A stretch of DNA of 64,000 bases from Shouchella clausii. GTDB taxonomy: Bacteria > Bacillota > Bacilli > Bacillales > Bacillaceae_D. The stretch covers positions 649,476 to 713,475 of the forward strand of contig NZ_BCXJ01000003.1 of the NCBI RefSeq assembly GCF_001598215.1, written 5' to 3'. A program made the translations under genes and the position numbers. Below, one piece after another: positions 1 to 9,116 of this stretch; position 1 is the stretch's first letter; every line of letters starts with the position of its first letter. Below the pieces are notes generated by a model. It was not told the origin of the DNA. It was given only the letters and a program-made list of their open reading frames with translations, and ran no database searches.

Positions 1-302
1 GTAGCGTTCTATAGTGGGGAGCTCTCTCCCATAATGGAATACCATTTTGACCAGCAAGAAAGGCTAGGGTCCGTTAATCTCTCAACCTTCTTAACTATAT
101 GGGATTGCAGGAGGTACAGCATTCTACACAAACGCCTCCTCCTCTCTACACCCATTGAGCAGCAAAAAAATTGCCCAGACAGGCAGTCCATGATATGATT
201 TTTCTGTACGAACATGCCTGTCACACAGACGACGGCAAATTCAACAGCCGTCCGTTCACCGTTGGCTTTTATATCTACCTAGAATGTTGTCAAAAACCGA
301 TC
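1..302. other. No gene recognised at the left edge
   Basis: Open frames here are short, lack a convincing ribosome binding site and resemble no family I know. The stretch may hold the end of a transcript entering from outside the window, because a strong intrinsic terminator follows at 303-339. Confidence 0.4.
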
Positions 303-339
303 AAACGAGCAGGGATAACGATCCTTCGCTCGTTTTTTG
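303..339 (+). terminator. Intrinsic terminator or attenuator just before gluQ
   Basis: AAACGAGC at 303-310 pairs with GCTCGTTT at 328-335. The inner arms AGGGAT and ATCCTT extend the stem around an AACG loop, and a run of T follows. It ends about 15 bases before the gluQ start codon, leaving no room for a separate promoter. Transcription of gluQ therefore probably depends on read-through. Confidence 0.8.
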
Positions 340-354
340 TACAGGGTGATTACA

Positions 355-1311
355 ATGAATCAAATGAGAGGTCGGTTCGCGCCTACACCGTCAGGCGAGC
401 TCCATCTCGGCAACCTTTACGTTGCCTTGCTCTCCTGGCTTCAAGTGCGGCAAGGAGGCGGACAGTTCATTTTACGTATTGAAGATATCGATCGTCCACG
501 GTCACGGGACGAGCTCGTTGGGCCGATGATGGACGATTTGCACTGGCTTGGCTTGGATTGGGATGAGGGCCCAGACCAAGGCGGAGCAAACGGCCCATAC
601 TACCAATCGAAGCGGCTGCACCTTTATGAAGAAGCACTACACAACTTGCAACAGCAACAGTTGCTGTACCATTGTTATTGCAGCCGAGCTGAGCTGCAAG
701 CAGTCGCTAGCGCTCCCCACGGAGTTGCCTCGGAAGGCCAAGCCTATCCTGGGACATGCAAAAGGCTGACCGTGGCGGAGCGAGCGGCCAAAGCGGCCAA
801 AAAGACGCCTTCATTGCGCTTCGCCATAGACAAATGGCCCACTGTTGGAAAAACGGACTTTGAAATGGAGAGGCTACTACGCCGCGGCGGCGATTTTGTC
901 GTTCAGCGCGCAGACGGTATCATAAGCTATCAACTTGCTGTTGTCGTCGACGATGCGTTAATGGGCATTACGGATGTCCTCCGTGGCCAAGATTTATACG
1001 ACTCCACACCAAGACAGCTATTGCTATATGCCGCGCTCGGGTATACCGCTCCCCGATTTGCACATGTGCCATTGCTTTACGGGCCGGATGGGCGGCGGTT
1101 GGCCAAACGGCATCGTGATTTGTCATTGGCAGCAATCCGCGCAAATGGGTGCCGGCCAGAGGATATCATTGGCCTACTGGCAGCGTTAAGCGGTTTAATT
1201 GAGCGCCCAGAACCGCTGACCGCCGCGGAATTAATTCCAGAGTTTCGGCTAGAGAAGCTGACGAAAGAGCCGATTTTATTGGACGCGCATTTGCTGCAAC
1301 TGCTCAACTAA
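355..1311 (+). CDS. gluQ: Glutamyl-Q tRNA(Asp) synthetase
   Basis: A paralogue of the glutamyl-tRNA synthetase catalytic domain that attaches glutamate to queuosine in tRNA(Asp), with no anticodon-binding domain. The 318 residues fit this short family (about 300). Visible motifs are the HIGH-like PSGELHLGN near residue 12, the zinc-type ligands Cys107, Cys109, Tyr131 and Cys135, and KRHRDLS in place of KMSKS. I chose ATG 355, which has AGGGTG 8 bases upstream, over the in-frame TTG at 337, which would overlap the terminator stem. The family assignment is well supported; the activity is inferred from homology. Confidence 0.92.
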   Translation: MNQMRGRFAPTPSGELHLGNLYVALLSWLQVRQGGGQFILRIEDIDRPRSRDELVGPMMDDLHWLGLDWDEGPDQGGANGPYYQSKRLHLYEEALHNLQQQQLLYHCYCSRAELQAVASAPHGVASEGQAYPGTCKRLTVAERAAKAAKKTPSLRFAIDKWPTVGKTDFEMERLLRRGGDFVVQRADGIISYQLAVVVDDALMGITDVLRGQDLYDSTPRQLLLYAALGYTAPRFAHVPLLYGPDGRRLAKRHRDLSLAAIRANGCRPEDIIGLLAALSGLIERPEPLTAAELIPEFRLEKLTKEPILLDAHLLQLLN

Positions 1312-1466
1312 CCGATTGATTTGGCTGGCCGCTGCGACCTTTTTAAAGGATAGCCAATGGCAGCAGCTGTTTCACAGAAAGATAGTGACACTAACTTTTA
1401 CTTAGGCCATAAGCGCCATAGAGACCTCACTCCCATCGCGCGATCAAATCATGTGGGCCAGACGGC

Positions 1467-2072
1467 TTAGAACACTTTTCGTTGGTAAATCACATGGGTA
1501 ATTCCCCAAGAAAGAACGTAGACTGCCAAGATAATCAGTGCCGCTCCTGAATATAAAGCCGGTACTGATAAATGGACAACAAAGTTGGTAATTGCTGATA
1601 ATTTTTCAGCTAAAAATATCACAATAGACGGTCCAATGCCTACGAAAAGGAAGAAACTAATCAGAACAACGATTGAAATAAAGCCCGGTTTAAATATATA
1701 AAATAAAGGAAAGGTAAACGAGACAAACAATAAGAATAAACCACTGCCCATGGCAATATCCGACAGCGTAAAAGGTTTATTAAAAACAAACAACGCCAAA
1801 CTAGTGATTACAATCGCTAAACCCATATAAACAATCGCACCAATATAACGGGATACAATAATTTCCGTCCGTGTATAAGGCAAGGAATTTAATAATATGT
1901 TTGTTTCAGCTTTTTCATCGTAAGCATGCGTGTTAAAGGGAATAAAAATACTGGCGACGAGAAAAATCAAAACTGGATGAGTATCCATAATAATAAAAAA
2001 TAAAATAAAGGGAAGATACACGATTAGTTGCCTTTTCTGTAAGATGAGATCACGTTTGATTAAATTAAACAT
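1467..2072 (-). CDS. ABC-2 type transporter permease
   Basis: An integral membrane protein of 201 residues with about five to six hydrophobic segments and few polar stretches, of the ABC-2 permease kind found in YtrABCDEF and YhcEFGHI clusters. It is the last gene of a three-gene unit; its start overlaps the ATPase gene by 8 bases, which suggests translational coupling. The substrate is unknown. Relatives respond to cell-wall antibiotics, but nothing in this sequence proves that here. There is no clear terminator in the 155 bases before gluQ, which converges on this gene. Confidence 0.8.
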   Translation of the reverse strand: MFNLIKRDLILQKRQLIVYLPFILFFIIMDTHPVLIFLVASIFIPFNTHAYDEKAETNILLNSLPYTRTEIIVSRYIGAIVYMGLAIVITSLALFVFNKPFTLSDIAMGSGLFLLFVSFTFPLFYIFKPGFISIVVLISFFLFVGIGPSIVIFLAEKLSAITNFVVHLSVPALYSGAALIILAVYVLSWGITHVIYQRKVF

Positions 2073-2931
2073 CGTGTGTACCCTCTTTCAAATAGTACAT
2101 AATATCCTCCAAAGAAGCTTGTTCAATCACAACCGTATCGCCAAAGATATCGTTCACTGCCTCGATGTTATCCGTTAATGCTTCAAATCCAGTTGATGCA
2201 CGATGAGTATGAACAAAGGCCTTTTCCGTGTCCCTATCCAAAAGTTCGTTTCTTCCTTTAACAAGGGCATAATTTTCGGCAATATCGTGGATCGACTTAT
2301 TAAATACTAGTTTCCCTCTTTGTATAAAAGCGATATAATCAGCGATCCGATCCAAATCAGTCGTTATATGGGTAGAAAAGAAAATCGTCCGATTGCCATC
2401 AATCATCAATTCTTGTAAAAGATCCAACAGCTCCCGTCTAAAAATAGGATCTAAGCCTGCTGTTGGCTCATCCATAATGATCAGCTCTGCATCATGGGAT
2501 AGCGCGATCGCCAATGAAGCCTTCATTTGCATCCCTTTCGAAAATGTCTTTATCGCTTTATTAAGGGGTAACTCGAATTGGTCAACATATTGATAAAACG
2601 ATGTATCGTCCCAGTGTTTGTAAGCTGGCGCCACAATACGCTTAATATCTTTTAAGTTCAGTCCTTCAAAAAAAATATTCGCATCGTAAACAAATCCAAC
2701 CCGGTCCTTGATCGCCTTTTCATGCGTTTTGTAGTCGAGCCCAAAAACCTTAACTTCCCCGGCATCAGGCTTTAATAAATTCATCACTATTTTTAACGTT
2801 GTTGATTTGCCAGCTCCATTTGCACCAATGAATCCCGTTACAAAGCCCTGCTTTACTTGTAGATCAACATCTTTAATGGAAAAATCTTTAAATGTCTTCG
2901 TTACATTTTTTAATTCAATTACATGTTCCAT
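2065..2931 (-). CDS. ABC transporter ATP-binding protein (YtrB/YhcH type)
   Basis: The nucleotide-binding subunit (288 residues) that would power the permease encoded next to it. Walker A is GANGAGKST near residue 35, the signature region reads FSKGMQMK (a divergent ABC signature typical of this subfamily), and Walker B with D-loop is LIIMDEPTAGLDP, followed by the switch histidine in FFSTH. The C-terminal 80 residues form the extra domain usual in single-NBD exporters. It starts 5 bases after the GntR gene ends, so it is in the same operon. The exported compound cannot be told. Confidence 0.88.
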   Translation of the reverse strand: MEHVIELKNVTKTFKDFSIKDVDLQVKQGFVTGFIGANGAGKSTTLKIVMNLLKPDAGEVKVFGLDYKTHEKAIKDRVGFVYDANIFFEGLNLKDIKRIVAPAYKHWDDTSFYQYVDQFELPLNKAIKTFSKGMQMKASLAIALSHDAELIIMDEPTAGLDPIFRRELLDLLQELMIDGNRTIFFSTHITTDLDRIADYIAFIQRGKLVFNKSIHDIAENYALVKGRNELLDRDTEKAFVHTHRASTGFEALTDNIEAVNDIFGDTVVIEQASLEDIMYYLKEGTHDV

Positions 2932-2936
2932 TCCTT

Positions 2937-3308
2937 TTACTCCTCATATAAAATCTTCAATAATTCCTGGAGGTCTTCAAGAGACAGCCCGATTTCTCTG
3001 CTATTTGCAATAACCGTACTCAGCTGCTCCTCAATGACCCTTAACTTCTTCTCCCTCATAACCTCCAAATTTTGCTCCGCAACAAAAGAGCCTTTTCCGA
3101 CAATAGAATAAATAAAACCGGCCTTTTCTAACTCCTCATAGGCACGCTTTGTCGTTATTACACTAATTTGTAAGTCCTTTGCAAGTTTACGCATAGAGGG
3201 GATTGCCGTTCCCTCTGACAGCTCACCTGATAAAATAGCCGATTTAATTTGATTCGTAATTTGTTCATAAATTGGCTCCTTCGAACTGTTGGAAATAATG
3301 ATTTGCAT
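2937..3308 (-). CDS. GntR family transcriptional regulator (YtrA/YhcF subfamily)
   Basis: A short 123-residue regulator with an N-terminal winged helix (PIYEQITNQIKSAILSGEL through the recognition helix SVITTKRAYEELE) and only a small C-terminal tail, as in the YtrA subfamily that controls adjacent ABC genes. It heads the operon and probably represses it. Start ATG 3308 has GAGGG upstream. Only about 20 bases lie between the start codon and the end of an insertion-sequence scar, so the native promoter region seems to have been displaced. Confidence 0.88.
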   Translation of the reverse strand: MQIIISNSSKEPIYEQITNQIKSAILSGELSEGTAIPSMRKLAKDLQISVITTKRAYEELEKAGFIYSIVGKGSFVAEQNLEVMREKKLRVIEEQLSTVIANSREIGLSLEDLQELLKILYEE

Positions 3309-3333
3309 GCCAATCCCTCTTCTTTATTTTGTG

Positions 3334-3560
3334 AACTACCCACCACTTATCACCCTTGTAGGTCATTAAGTGGGGGCTTCTTGGGTAATCGCCCCTTTTG
3401 GTAGCGGACGAAATGGACCAAGCTAACCCTCTTGTTCCAAGAGTTTATCGATTCATTAGGCAGTGGCTAATAAACGAATCCCTTCTTTTTTGATATTGAT
3501 TACTGAATTGTAATCTCGATCAAGGCTCCGTCCACAAACACATTGATCCCGATATCTTCA
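3334..3560 (-). mobile_element. Remnant of an IS200/IS605-type element (right end)
   Basis: The last codons of a tnpB gene are followed on the minus strand by non-coding sequence and an imperfect hairpin at about 3338-3375 (CCCACCACTT pairing with AAGTGGGGG). This is the arrangement of an IS200/IS605 right end. No left end or tnpA is visible, so this is a scar and not a mobile copy. Confidence 0.65.
3456..3559 (-). pseudogene. tnpB: tnpB C-terminal fragment
   Basis: Translating the minus strand gives about 33 residues ending QCVCGRSLDRDYNSVINIKK and then EGIRLLATA before the stop. The CxCGxxxDRDxNxxxNI pattern is the zinc finger and final catalytic region of TnpB, where the Asp of DRD belongs to the RuvC active site. 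The frame is closed upstream by a stop codon and the rest of the roughly 370-residue protein is absent. Confidence 0.75.
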
Positions 3561-3651
3561 TATAATGTATATATACTATATGCCCATCATATACAGGTAT
3601 GATCCGCCATGCAACCTTTATTGCCTAGTAACCGACGTTGTATAACAGAGA

Positions 3652-3694
3652 TAAAAACCCCTTTCAATCGATTTTATCGAGAGAAAAGGGGTTC
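3652..3694 (-). terminator. Terminator of the CPBP pseudogene
   Basis: Read on the minus strand, AACCCCTTTTC pairs with GAAAGGGGTT around an inner TCGAT/ATCGA stem and is followed by TTTTTA. It lies 37 bases after the stop codon of the CPBP gene. Confidence 0.75.
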
Positions 3695-3731
3695 CTTATT
3701 TCTACTAACCATTGTGGACAATCCCGATGGC

Positions 3732-4327
3732 TTACTTTGCTTTCATAAAGTAAATCCCTATTCCAACGTTATAGACAGCGTGGGCAAGGATGGAGGGAAT
3801 GATCGAACCTGTAACATAAAACAACAAAACAAAGAGGAGCCCGTTTATAAATACGCCTACTAGTGCTAAAGAAACGCCTTTATATTGGGGCACATGAATC
3901 ACCCAAAATAAAAACGTGCTAATCAAAATAACAGCCCAATCTGCCAATTGAGAATAACCAATAAACAACCCGATCAATACACCTCTAAAGAAAAATTCTT
4001 CAAAAAAACAGCCACCTAATGAACTAACCGCAATTCCACTAGGAGTTTTCATTATATGATGGATCATTTCTGTACTTTCGGTCTCAGGAAGTTCTGTATT
4101 CGTCCATTTAACAAGACTAACCATGACGACTACAATGATGAACCAACAATGATAGCCACAAACAAATAAGAGAGCTGATCTGGAACAAACAATGAAAGGA
4201 GAAACGGCCAGAACTCGCCCCATTTAAAAAGCGCTACAAGCAATAAGCCAATAAATAAAAACGGTGTTAACCCTAACAAAATTTGAATAAGCAACTTCCA
4301 ATGTTGCCGATTATTCCTATTACTCAT
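3732..4327 (-). pseudogene. Frameshifted CPBP family intramembrane protease
   Basis: The N-terminal frame (from ATG 4327, MSNRNNRQHWKLL) and the C-terminal frame (ending at 3732) together make one membrane protein of about 195 residues. The C-terminal part carries all CPBP/Abi signatures: EEFFFRG (EExxxR), FWVIH (FxxxH) and HAVYN. Members are glutamic intramembrane proteases, often tied to bacteriocin immunity or processing. The reading frame breaks near 4130-4145, where ATCATTGT occurs twice 14 bases apart. Removing one 14-base unit would restore an open frame. The gene is therefore probably dead, unless the break is a sequencing error. Confidence 0.75.
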
Positions 4328-4396
4328 CTTTTTCCCCTTTACGTTATTATAAGACTATTTAGCGCCAACCTTACGTTTTTCCAACCCTAAGATTGA

Positions 4397-4427
4397 ACCA
4401 TAATCTGTGACGTAACGTCCTACGCAA
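4397..4427 (-). promoter_or_regulatory. MerR-type promoter with 19-bp spacer
   Basis: On the minus strand TTGCGT (4422-4427) and TATGGT (4397-4402) are separated by 19 bases. The perfect palindrome GACGTAACGTC (plus-strand reading, 4409-4419) lies in the spacer. Long spacers with a central dyad are the hallmark of promoters activated by MerR family proteins. A near copy precedes the MFS gene at 55.8 kb. No merR gene is in the window. Confidence 0.65.
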
Positions 4428-4573
4428 TCATTTTCTTGATAATGATCGTTTCTTCTAAAGGGGACCTACTAGGGACCAACAAGTAACACTGACTAAGCAG
4501 GTACACCGTAAACTTGAAAAGCCCATACGCGCCAATTCATGCTTACGTGGAAAACGGTGATGGGGTTCGTTCA

Positions 4574-5338
4574 TCAAAACCCATTTTCCACTAACCACTT
4601 CATTAGGCTTTCTTCCCTTGTCTTTATATCATCATGCTGCGGATCGTACTTACCCAATTGCTTTTCGGCCACAACATTGCCATCAATCATAAACAATACT
4701 CTTTCAGTTTTTGCAGCCACCTTTGCATCATGTGTCACAAGAACGATCGTTGTCCCTTGTTGATTAATTTCTGCAAGAATGGACATCACTTCTGCGGACG
4801 ATTTGGAATCCAATGCTCCAGTCGGCTCGTCTCCAAAAATGATATCCGGATCATTGATCAATGCTCTGCAAATGGCGGCTCTTTGCAACTGGCCGCCTGA
4901 GCCTTGATTGATATGACGATTAGCAAGCTTCTCTATTCCCGTCATATCCAACAGTTTTTTTGCTTTTTGATGTATCGCATGTTTATTAGCACCTTTGGAT
5001 AAAAGAGCAGGAAACATCACATTATCAATCAGAGACAGATTCTTTAGTAAATTCATATGCTGAAAAATAAATCCCATGTAATTCAAGCGAATTTGTGCCA
5101 GTTCCTCTTCAGCTAGATCCCCAATTTCAATGCCTTTAAATGTCACATTGCCTGAAGAAATCCGGTCCATACCGCTTAGATGATAAATCAGCGTGGACTT
5201 CCCACTTCCAGATGGCCCCATCACCGATACAAATTCCCCTGCTTCAATCTTTAAGCTTACATTCTTTAAGATGTCGAGCCACTGACCATTTCCAAGTTCT
5301 ACTGATTTGTTTATCTTTCTTGCCAATAGTATCCCCAT
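4574..5338 (-). CDS. ABC transporter ATP-binding protein (MacB/LolD type)
   Basis: A 254-residue nucleotide-binding subunit for the large FtsX-type permease encoded upstream. Walker A GPSGSGKST near residue 42, Q-loop FIFQHMNLL, signature QGSGGQLQRA (GSGGQ in place of the usual LSGGQ), Walker B DIIFGDEPTGALD and switch VTHD are all present. The EPTGALD form is typical of MacB-like peptide and drug exporters. It is the last gene of a four-gene minus-strand operon and starts about 60 bases after the permease gene. Confidence 0.9.
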   Translation of the reverse strand: MGILLARKINKSVELGNGQWLDILKNVSLKIEAGEFVSVMGPSGSGKSTLIYHLSGMDRISSGNVTFKGIEIGDLAEEELAQIRLNYMGFIFQHMNLLKNLSLIDNVMFPALLSKGANKHAIHQKAKKLLDMTGIEKLANRHINQGSGGQLQRAAICRALINDPDIIFGDEPTGALDSKSSAEVMSILAEINQQGTTIVLVTHDAKVAAKTERVLFMIDGNVVAEKQLGKYDPQHDDIKTREESLMKWLVENGF

Positions 5339-5397
5339 TTATATACCGCCTTTGCCAATAGTCATTTCCTCAGGATACTCCGCCTTCACCTGGACAT

Positions 5398-7752
5398 CTA
5401 AACGTTCAAGCTGACAGATAAATCCCCTTTTACAGCTGTCTTACACGACACGTATATCGTTATTCCAACGATTACAATCAGCAATAACGGCCATAGCAAC
5501 CAAGTCTGCCAGGCAACTTGAACCAGTTCAATTTTCGCAGCCCCCATAAAGGACAGAGCTATACTTACTAGGAACTCTCCTACATAATTGGACGCTAAAG
5601 TCCCAAATAGGATTCCTAAGACCAATACCATCAATGTGCCCGCCATATATTGATGACGAATTTGTTTCGAAGTGAGTCCCATACTTCGCATAATGGCAAT
5701 TTGCGACACGTCCTTGGATAATAACATCCGCAAAAACAAGGCAGTAATCAATACAATCATAAGAATGGTTATAGTCATTCCACCAATGACAATGATGCCC
5801 ATCTGATCGATCATATTCCCTAGCGTCTGTTGTGTATATTCCTTGATATCAGTGACTTTTGCAAATCCATAAGTAGCCTGGTAGTTGTTCATTTTTTCAT
5901 GAATGTCCACACCGGCAGCCACATTCATGTTCACATGCATCCATAGAATGGCCTCTTTATTTATGCCTAGATCAGTATGTGCTTTTGCGGTTTTTCCGCC
6001 ATTGGTAATATCCTGATAAATGCCCGTTACTGTTAACGTCTTTTCTTTCCCGCCAGCCTTTACGACGACTTTATCTCCCACTTTCTTATTTAATGCATTG
6101 TTGGAAGCATTAGCATAGGACAGCGAGATTTCTCCTTCTGCCTGTGGAGATCTGCCTTCTAGATATTTTAACGGAAATAGAGAGAAATCTCCGATCTCAA
6201 TATAAATATAGTCCCATGAACCCTCCATATTTTTGATCTGGTATGCACTTGTGATGTAAGCTGCATGCTTTTCGATATCCGAATCATTTTCGAGATCTTC
6301 GTGCAATCTTGTAAAACCCGCTGCGACTGCGTCTGTCATTCGAAGGTCCATTCTCATGTCAGACTTTCCTATTCCCATGTATGTAGAAAACTCCGGTGAA
6401 TTCATGGTATTATATACATGTATTGGAAGGACTGACATAAACGTGGATACAACATAAATTAAAAGCAGCAACCTGTATAATTTAAATCGTTTCCACACAT
6501 CTCTGAGTCCCATGTAACTATTGAAGCTAAAGAAACGGTTGTTAAGCAAGGGTAAACTGTACTTCTGTTTTTTCCGGGGTGCCGTCATATTAGAACGCAA
6601 AGCTTCTACCACAGAGACTTTATCGATGTTTTTCAATACGCTCTTGCAGTACATCACAATTAGGAAATAGATCACGATTGGGGCGGCAAGGGATAGTACA
6701 TATTGTAAAATTCCTGACGAGTCCGAAGAGAGGTAAAGCCTCATATTCGTATTAAACAGGTGGACTACGAAGAAGGAAAGGAGGTAACCCGTCATGCCAG
6801 CAATTATTGACATGATTCTGTATTTAGTCAGATACACCTTCCTTATCTCCTTTTTGGATATGCCTATTGCTTTCATGATACCGATTTCTCTTACATCCTC
6901 GTCTATCGTAGCCAAAAACGTAAGCCTGATGCATAGAAAAGCAATAACAACCATTAACATACTGATGAGGATGATCACCATCGCCAATGCTGCATCTGAG
7001 AGCGCATTAAATAGTAAAAAGACTTTCCCTTCGACAGTGGGCCCGTTTGCTGGAAGTCCAGCTTCGATATAGGCAGTCTGTACAGCTTGGGAATCGCCGT
7101 TCTCTTTCAGCTTGAATTCGATCAAATATTCTAGTTCCCCAGCCTGCATGGTGTGCATTTCATCATAGTCTGCCTGATTGAGAACAAACCGTTTCGAAGA
7201 AGTAAGGGAAGAGTTCATTTCATAATCTCTTGCATAGTCAGAAATGACAAACTCTTTCTCGTATTCTCCATTTTTCACGGTAATCATCTCGCCGATTTTC
7301 AAGTTATATTGCTGCATAAAGTAGATGGGAACTGCGACTTCCCCTTCCATTACATCGAGCTTTTCATTATTCAAATCCAATATAAAATCAAATTTTTCAT
7401 TCTGTACAACAAATGAAATATCCTGAACCGTTCCAGCCATCGTTTGATTGTCACCAAAATGAATATGGCTTCCATCCAACGTCAGTAGCGCCATTGTCTC
7501 CTGCATCGCGATATGATCACGCTGTGCTTCAGTAAATCGATCAATGTCTTCCTGGTCAAACTCTCCAGAATGCATTTGTGTAATATCTGATGGGACTGCA
7601 CGCTTTTGCAGTTCTGCCATTGAGGGAATCAAATGAGCGATGTTATTGACAGCACTAGCTGCTAACATCACGGCGAACATAATAAATAGAAAAACGGCTG
7701 TTGTGATGATTTTGTTCCTTTGAAAATCATTCTTTACCATTTTTAAAAACAC
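5398..7752 (-). CDS. FtsX family ABC permease
   Basis: A permease of about 784 residues with the double-FtsX layout: an N-terminal membrane helix, an extracellular domain, three helices near residues 255-400, another helix, a second extracellular domain, and a C-terminal three-helix block. FtsX core phrases occur twice (EIGIMKAIGISKKEIRKVY and QIAIMRSMGLTSKQIRHQY). It probably exports or senses peptides or drugs with the next-door ATPase. An upstream GTG at 7794 overlaps the MFS stop, but GTG 7752 has AGGGGG at a proper distance and gives the usual short basic N-terminus, so I prefer it. Confidence 0.88.
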   Translation of the reverse strand: MFLKMVKNDFQRNKIITTAVFLFIMFAVMLAASAVNNIAHLIPSMAELQKRAVPSDITQMHSGEFDQEDIDRFTEAQRDHIAMQETMALLTLDGSHIHFGDNQTMAGTVQDISFVVQNEKFDFILDLNNEKLDVMEGEVAVPIYFMQQYNLKIGEMITVKNGEYEKEFVISDYARDYEMNSSLTSSKRFVLNQADYDEMHTMQAGELEYLIEFKLKENGDSQAVQTAYIEAGLPANGPTVEGKVFLLFNALSDAALAMVIILISMLMVVIAFLCIRLTFLATIDEDVREIGIMKAIGISKKEIRKVYLTKYRIMSIIAGMTGYLLSFFVVHLFNTNMRLYLSSDSSGILQYVLSLAAPIVIYFLIVMYCKSVLKNIDKVSVVEALRSNMTAPRKKQKYSLPLLNNRFFSFNSYMGLRDVWKRFKLYRLLLLIYVVSTFMSVLPIHVYNTMNSPEFSTYMGIGKSDMRMDLRMTDAVAAGFTRLHEDLENDSDIEKHAAYITSAYQIKNMEGSWDYIYIEIGDFSLFPLKYLEGRSPQAEGEISLSYANASNNALNKKVGDKVVVKAGGKEKTLTVTGIYQDITNGGKTAKAHTDLGINKEAILWMHVNMNVAAGVDIHEKMNNYQATYGFAKVTDIKEYTQQTLGNMIDQMGIIVIGGMTITILMIVLITALFLRMLLSKDVSQIAIMRSMGLTSKQIRHQYMAGTLMVLVLGILFGTLASNYVGEFLVSIALSFMGAAKIELVQVAWQTWLLWPLLLIVIVGITIYVSCKTAVKGDLSVSLNV

Positions 7753-7790
7753 AGTATTCCCCCTGACTATGGCATTCCTTTTCTTGCCAT

Positions 7791-9116
7791 TCACGTTTTT
7801 GAGATGACAGTCCTATCTGTCCTGGCCCTATTTTTGGTATCCATGTCTCTAATCCCCCTTGACTTAGAGACAAATAGTGCCGTAATGATAAGCCCTAGTC
7901 CAGCAAGAATAATTAAAAATCCGATTCCTCTCGCTTCACCTGTCCCAATTATTTTCCCAACTGTACCTGCAAGCACACCTCCTTCTACAAAAGCAGGATT
8001 AAATACACGGTCTGCAAGAACGCCACCAATAACAAAGGCAACAACAAATCCTACTTGTGATATTAATGAAATAATCCCCCATGCTCTCCCTTGTTTATGA
8101 TTATCAATCGATTTTCTAATCAGCACATCGATACTTGCATTCGCAAATGGTAGCGAGGCAAAGAATATAAACCCTGAAATAAGGATGACCGGAATGCTTG
8201 TTGTAGCACCAAACCCCGCCATTGTAACCCCAGACACAATAAAGCTTCCTACCATAACATTTACATAGTTTTTCTTAAGGATGCCATTGCCTATGACGAT
8301 ACTGGATACCAACATCCCGCAGGCAATGACCGTAAGTAGAATGCCTGTTGTTTTCTCATCAGTAATAGCGAGGATCATCGGTTTGGACAGCACCTGGATA
8401 ATCCCCATATAAAACATTAAAAAAGAAACAAGGACAATTAACAGCAATACTCCTTTCGATTCAAGAATAATCAACCATCCTTCTTTTAAATCCTTGAAAA
8501 AATTCAATTTCCCCTTGACCGGTGGCTTTATGGCAAGCGATCTCCTTATCGAAAAGATAGCAATAACCGTTACCACAAAAGTCAGAATATCGATGATAAG
8601 TACCACTTCTATCGTAGAAAAGGCGAGAATGAACCCAGCTAGAATGGGGGAAATCAAAAACTTTGAAGACGATGCAATTCCCACCATTCCACTCGCTTTG
8701 GCATATTCCTCCTCTGTTAATAAGTCGGTAATCGTGGCTTTATAGGCCGGATTTAACAATGCTGAAAACAAAGAGCTAATCCCAATACAAAGACAGATTT
8801 GCCATACTTGAATATTTCCATCGATTATAAGTACGAGCAACACAATCAGTGCAAACCCGGACACAATATCCCCTAGCATCATAAGCAGCCTTCGATCAAA
8901 GCGGTCTGCAAGAACTCCCGCAGCTGGAGCTAATAAGATCATCGGCAACAGTGCCGCTATTTCCACCATTGCCACATCCACCGCTGATTGTGTCATTAGC
9001 CACACATATACGCCAAGAGCAAATGCTGTCATTCCCGTACCAATATTAGATATCAATTCACCCAACCAGAGGACTAAAAATTTGTTAAATCCATTATTTA
9101 TTTTTGGCTTATTCAT
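7791..9116 (-). CDS. MFS efflux transporter
   Basis: A 12-helix major facilitator of 441 residues. LADRFDRRLLMMLGD near residue 75 is the loop 2-3 signature of drug:H+ antiporters, and a second GVLADRVF follows in the C-terminal half. ATG 9116 is used: it has GGAGG upstream and overlaps the tetR stop by a few bases, so the two are coupled. It shares the operon with an FtsX-type ABC pair, an uncommon mix of secondary and primary exporters under one TetR repressor. The substrate is unknown. Confidence 0.9.
   Translation of the reverse strand: MNKPKINNGFNKFLVLWLGELISNIGTGMTAFALGVYVWLMTQSAVDVAMVEIAALLPMILLAPAAGVLADRFDRRLLMMLGDIVSGFALIVLLVLIIDGNIQVWQICLCIGISSLFSALLNPAYKATITDLLTEEEYAKASGMVGIASSSKFLISPILAGFILAFSTIEVVLIIDILTFVVTVIAIFSIRRSLAIKPPVKGKLNFFKDLKEGWLIILESKGVLLLIVLVSFLMFYMGIIQVLSKPMILAITDEKTTGILLTVIACGMLVSSIVIGNGILKKNYVNVMVGSFIVSGVTMAGFGATTSIPVILISGFIFFASLPFANASIDVLIRKSIDNHKQGRAWGIISLISQVGFVVAFVIGGVLADRVFNPAFVEGGVLAGTVGKIIGTGEARGIGFLIILAGLGLIITALFVSKSRGIRDMDTKNRARTDRTVISKT

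Noticed and set aside
171..482. 103-codon plus-strand frame overlapping the gluQ start
   Set aside because: It runs through the terminator and is out of frame with gluQ; no family resemblance.
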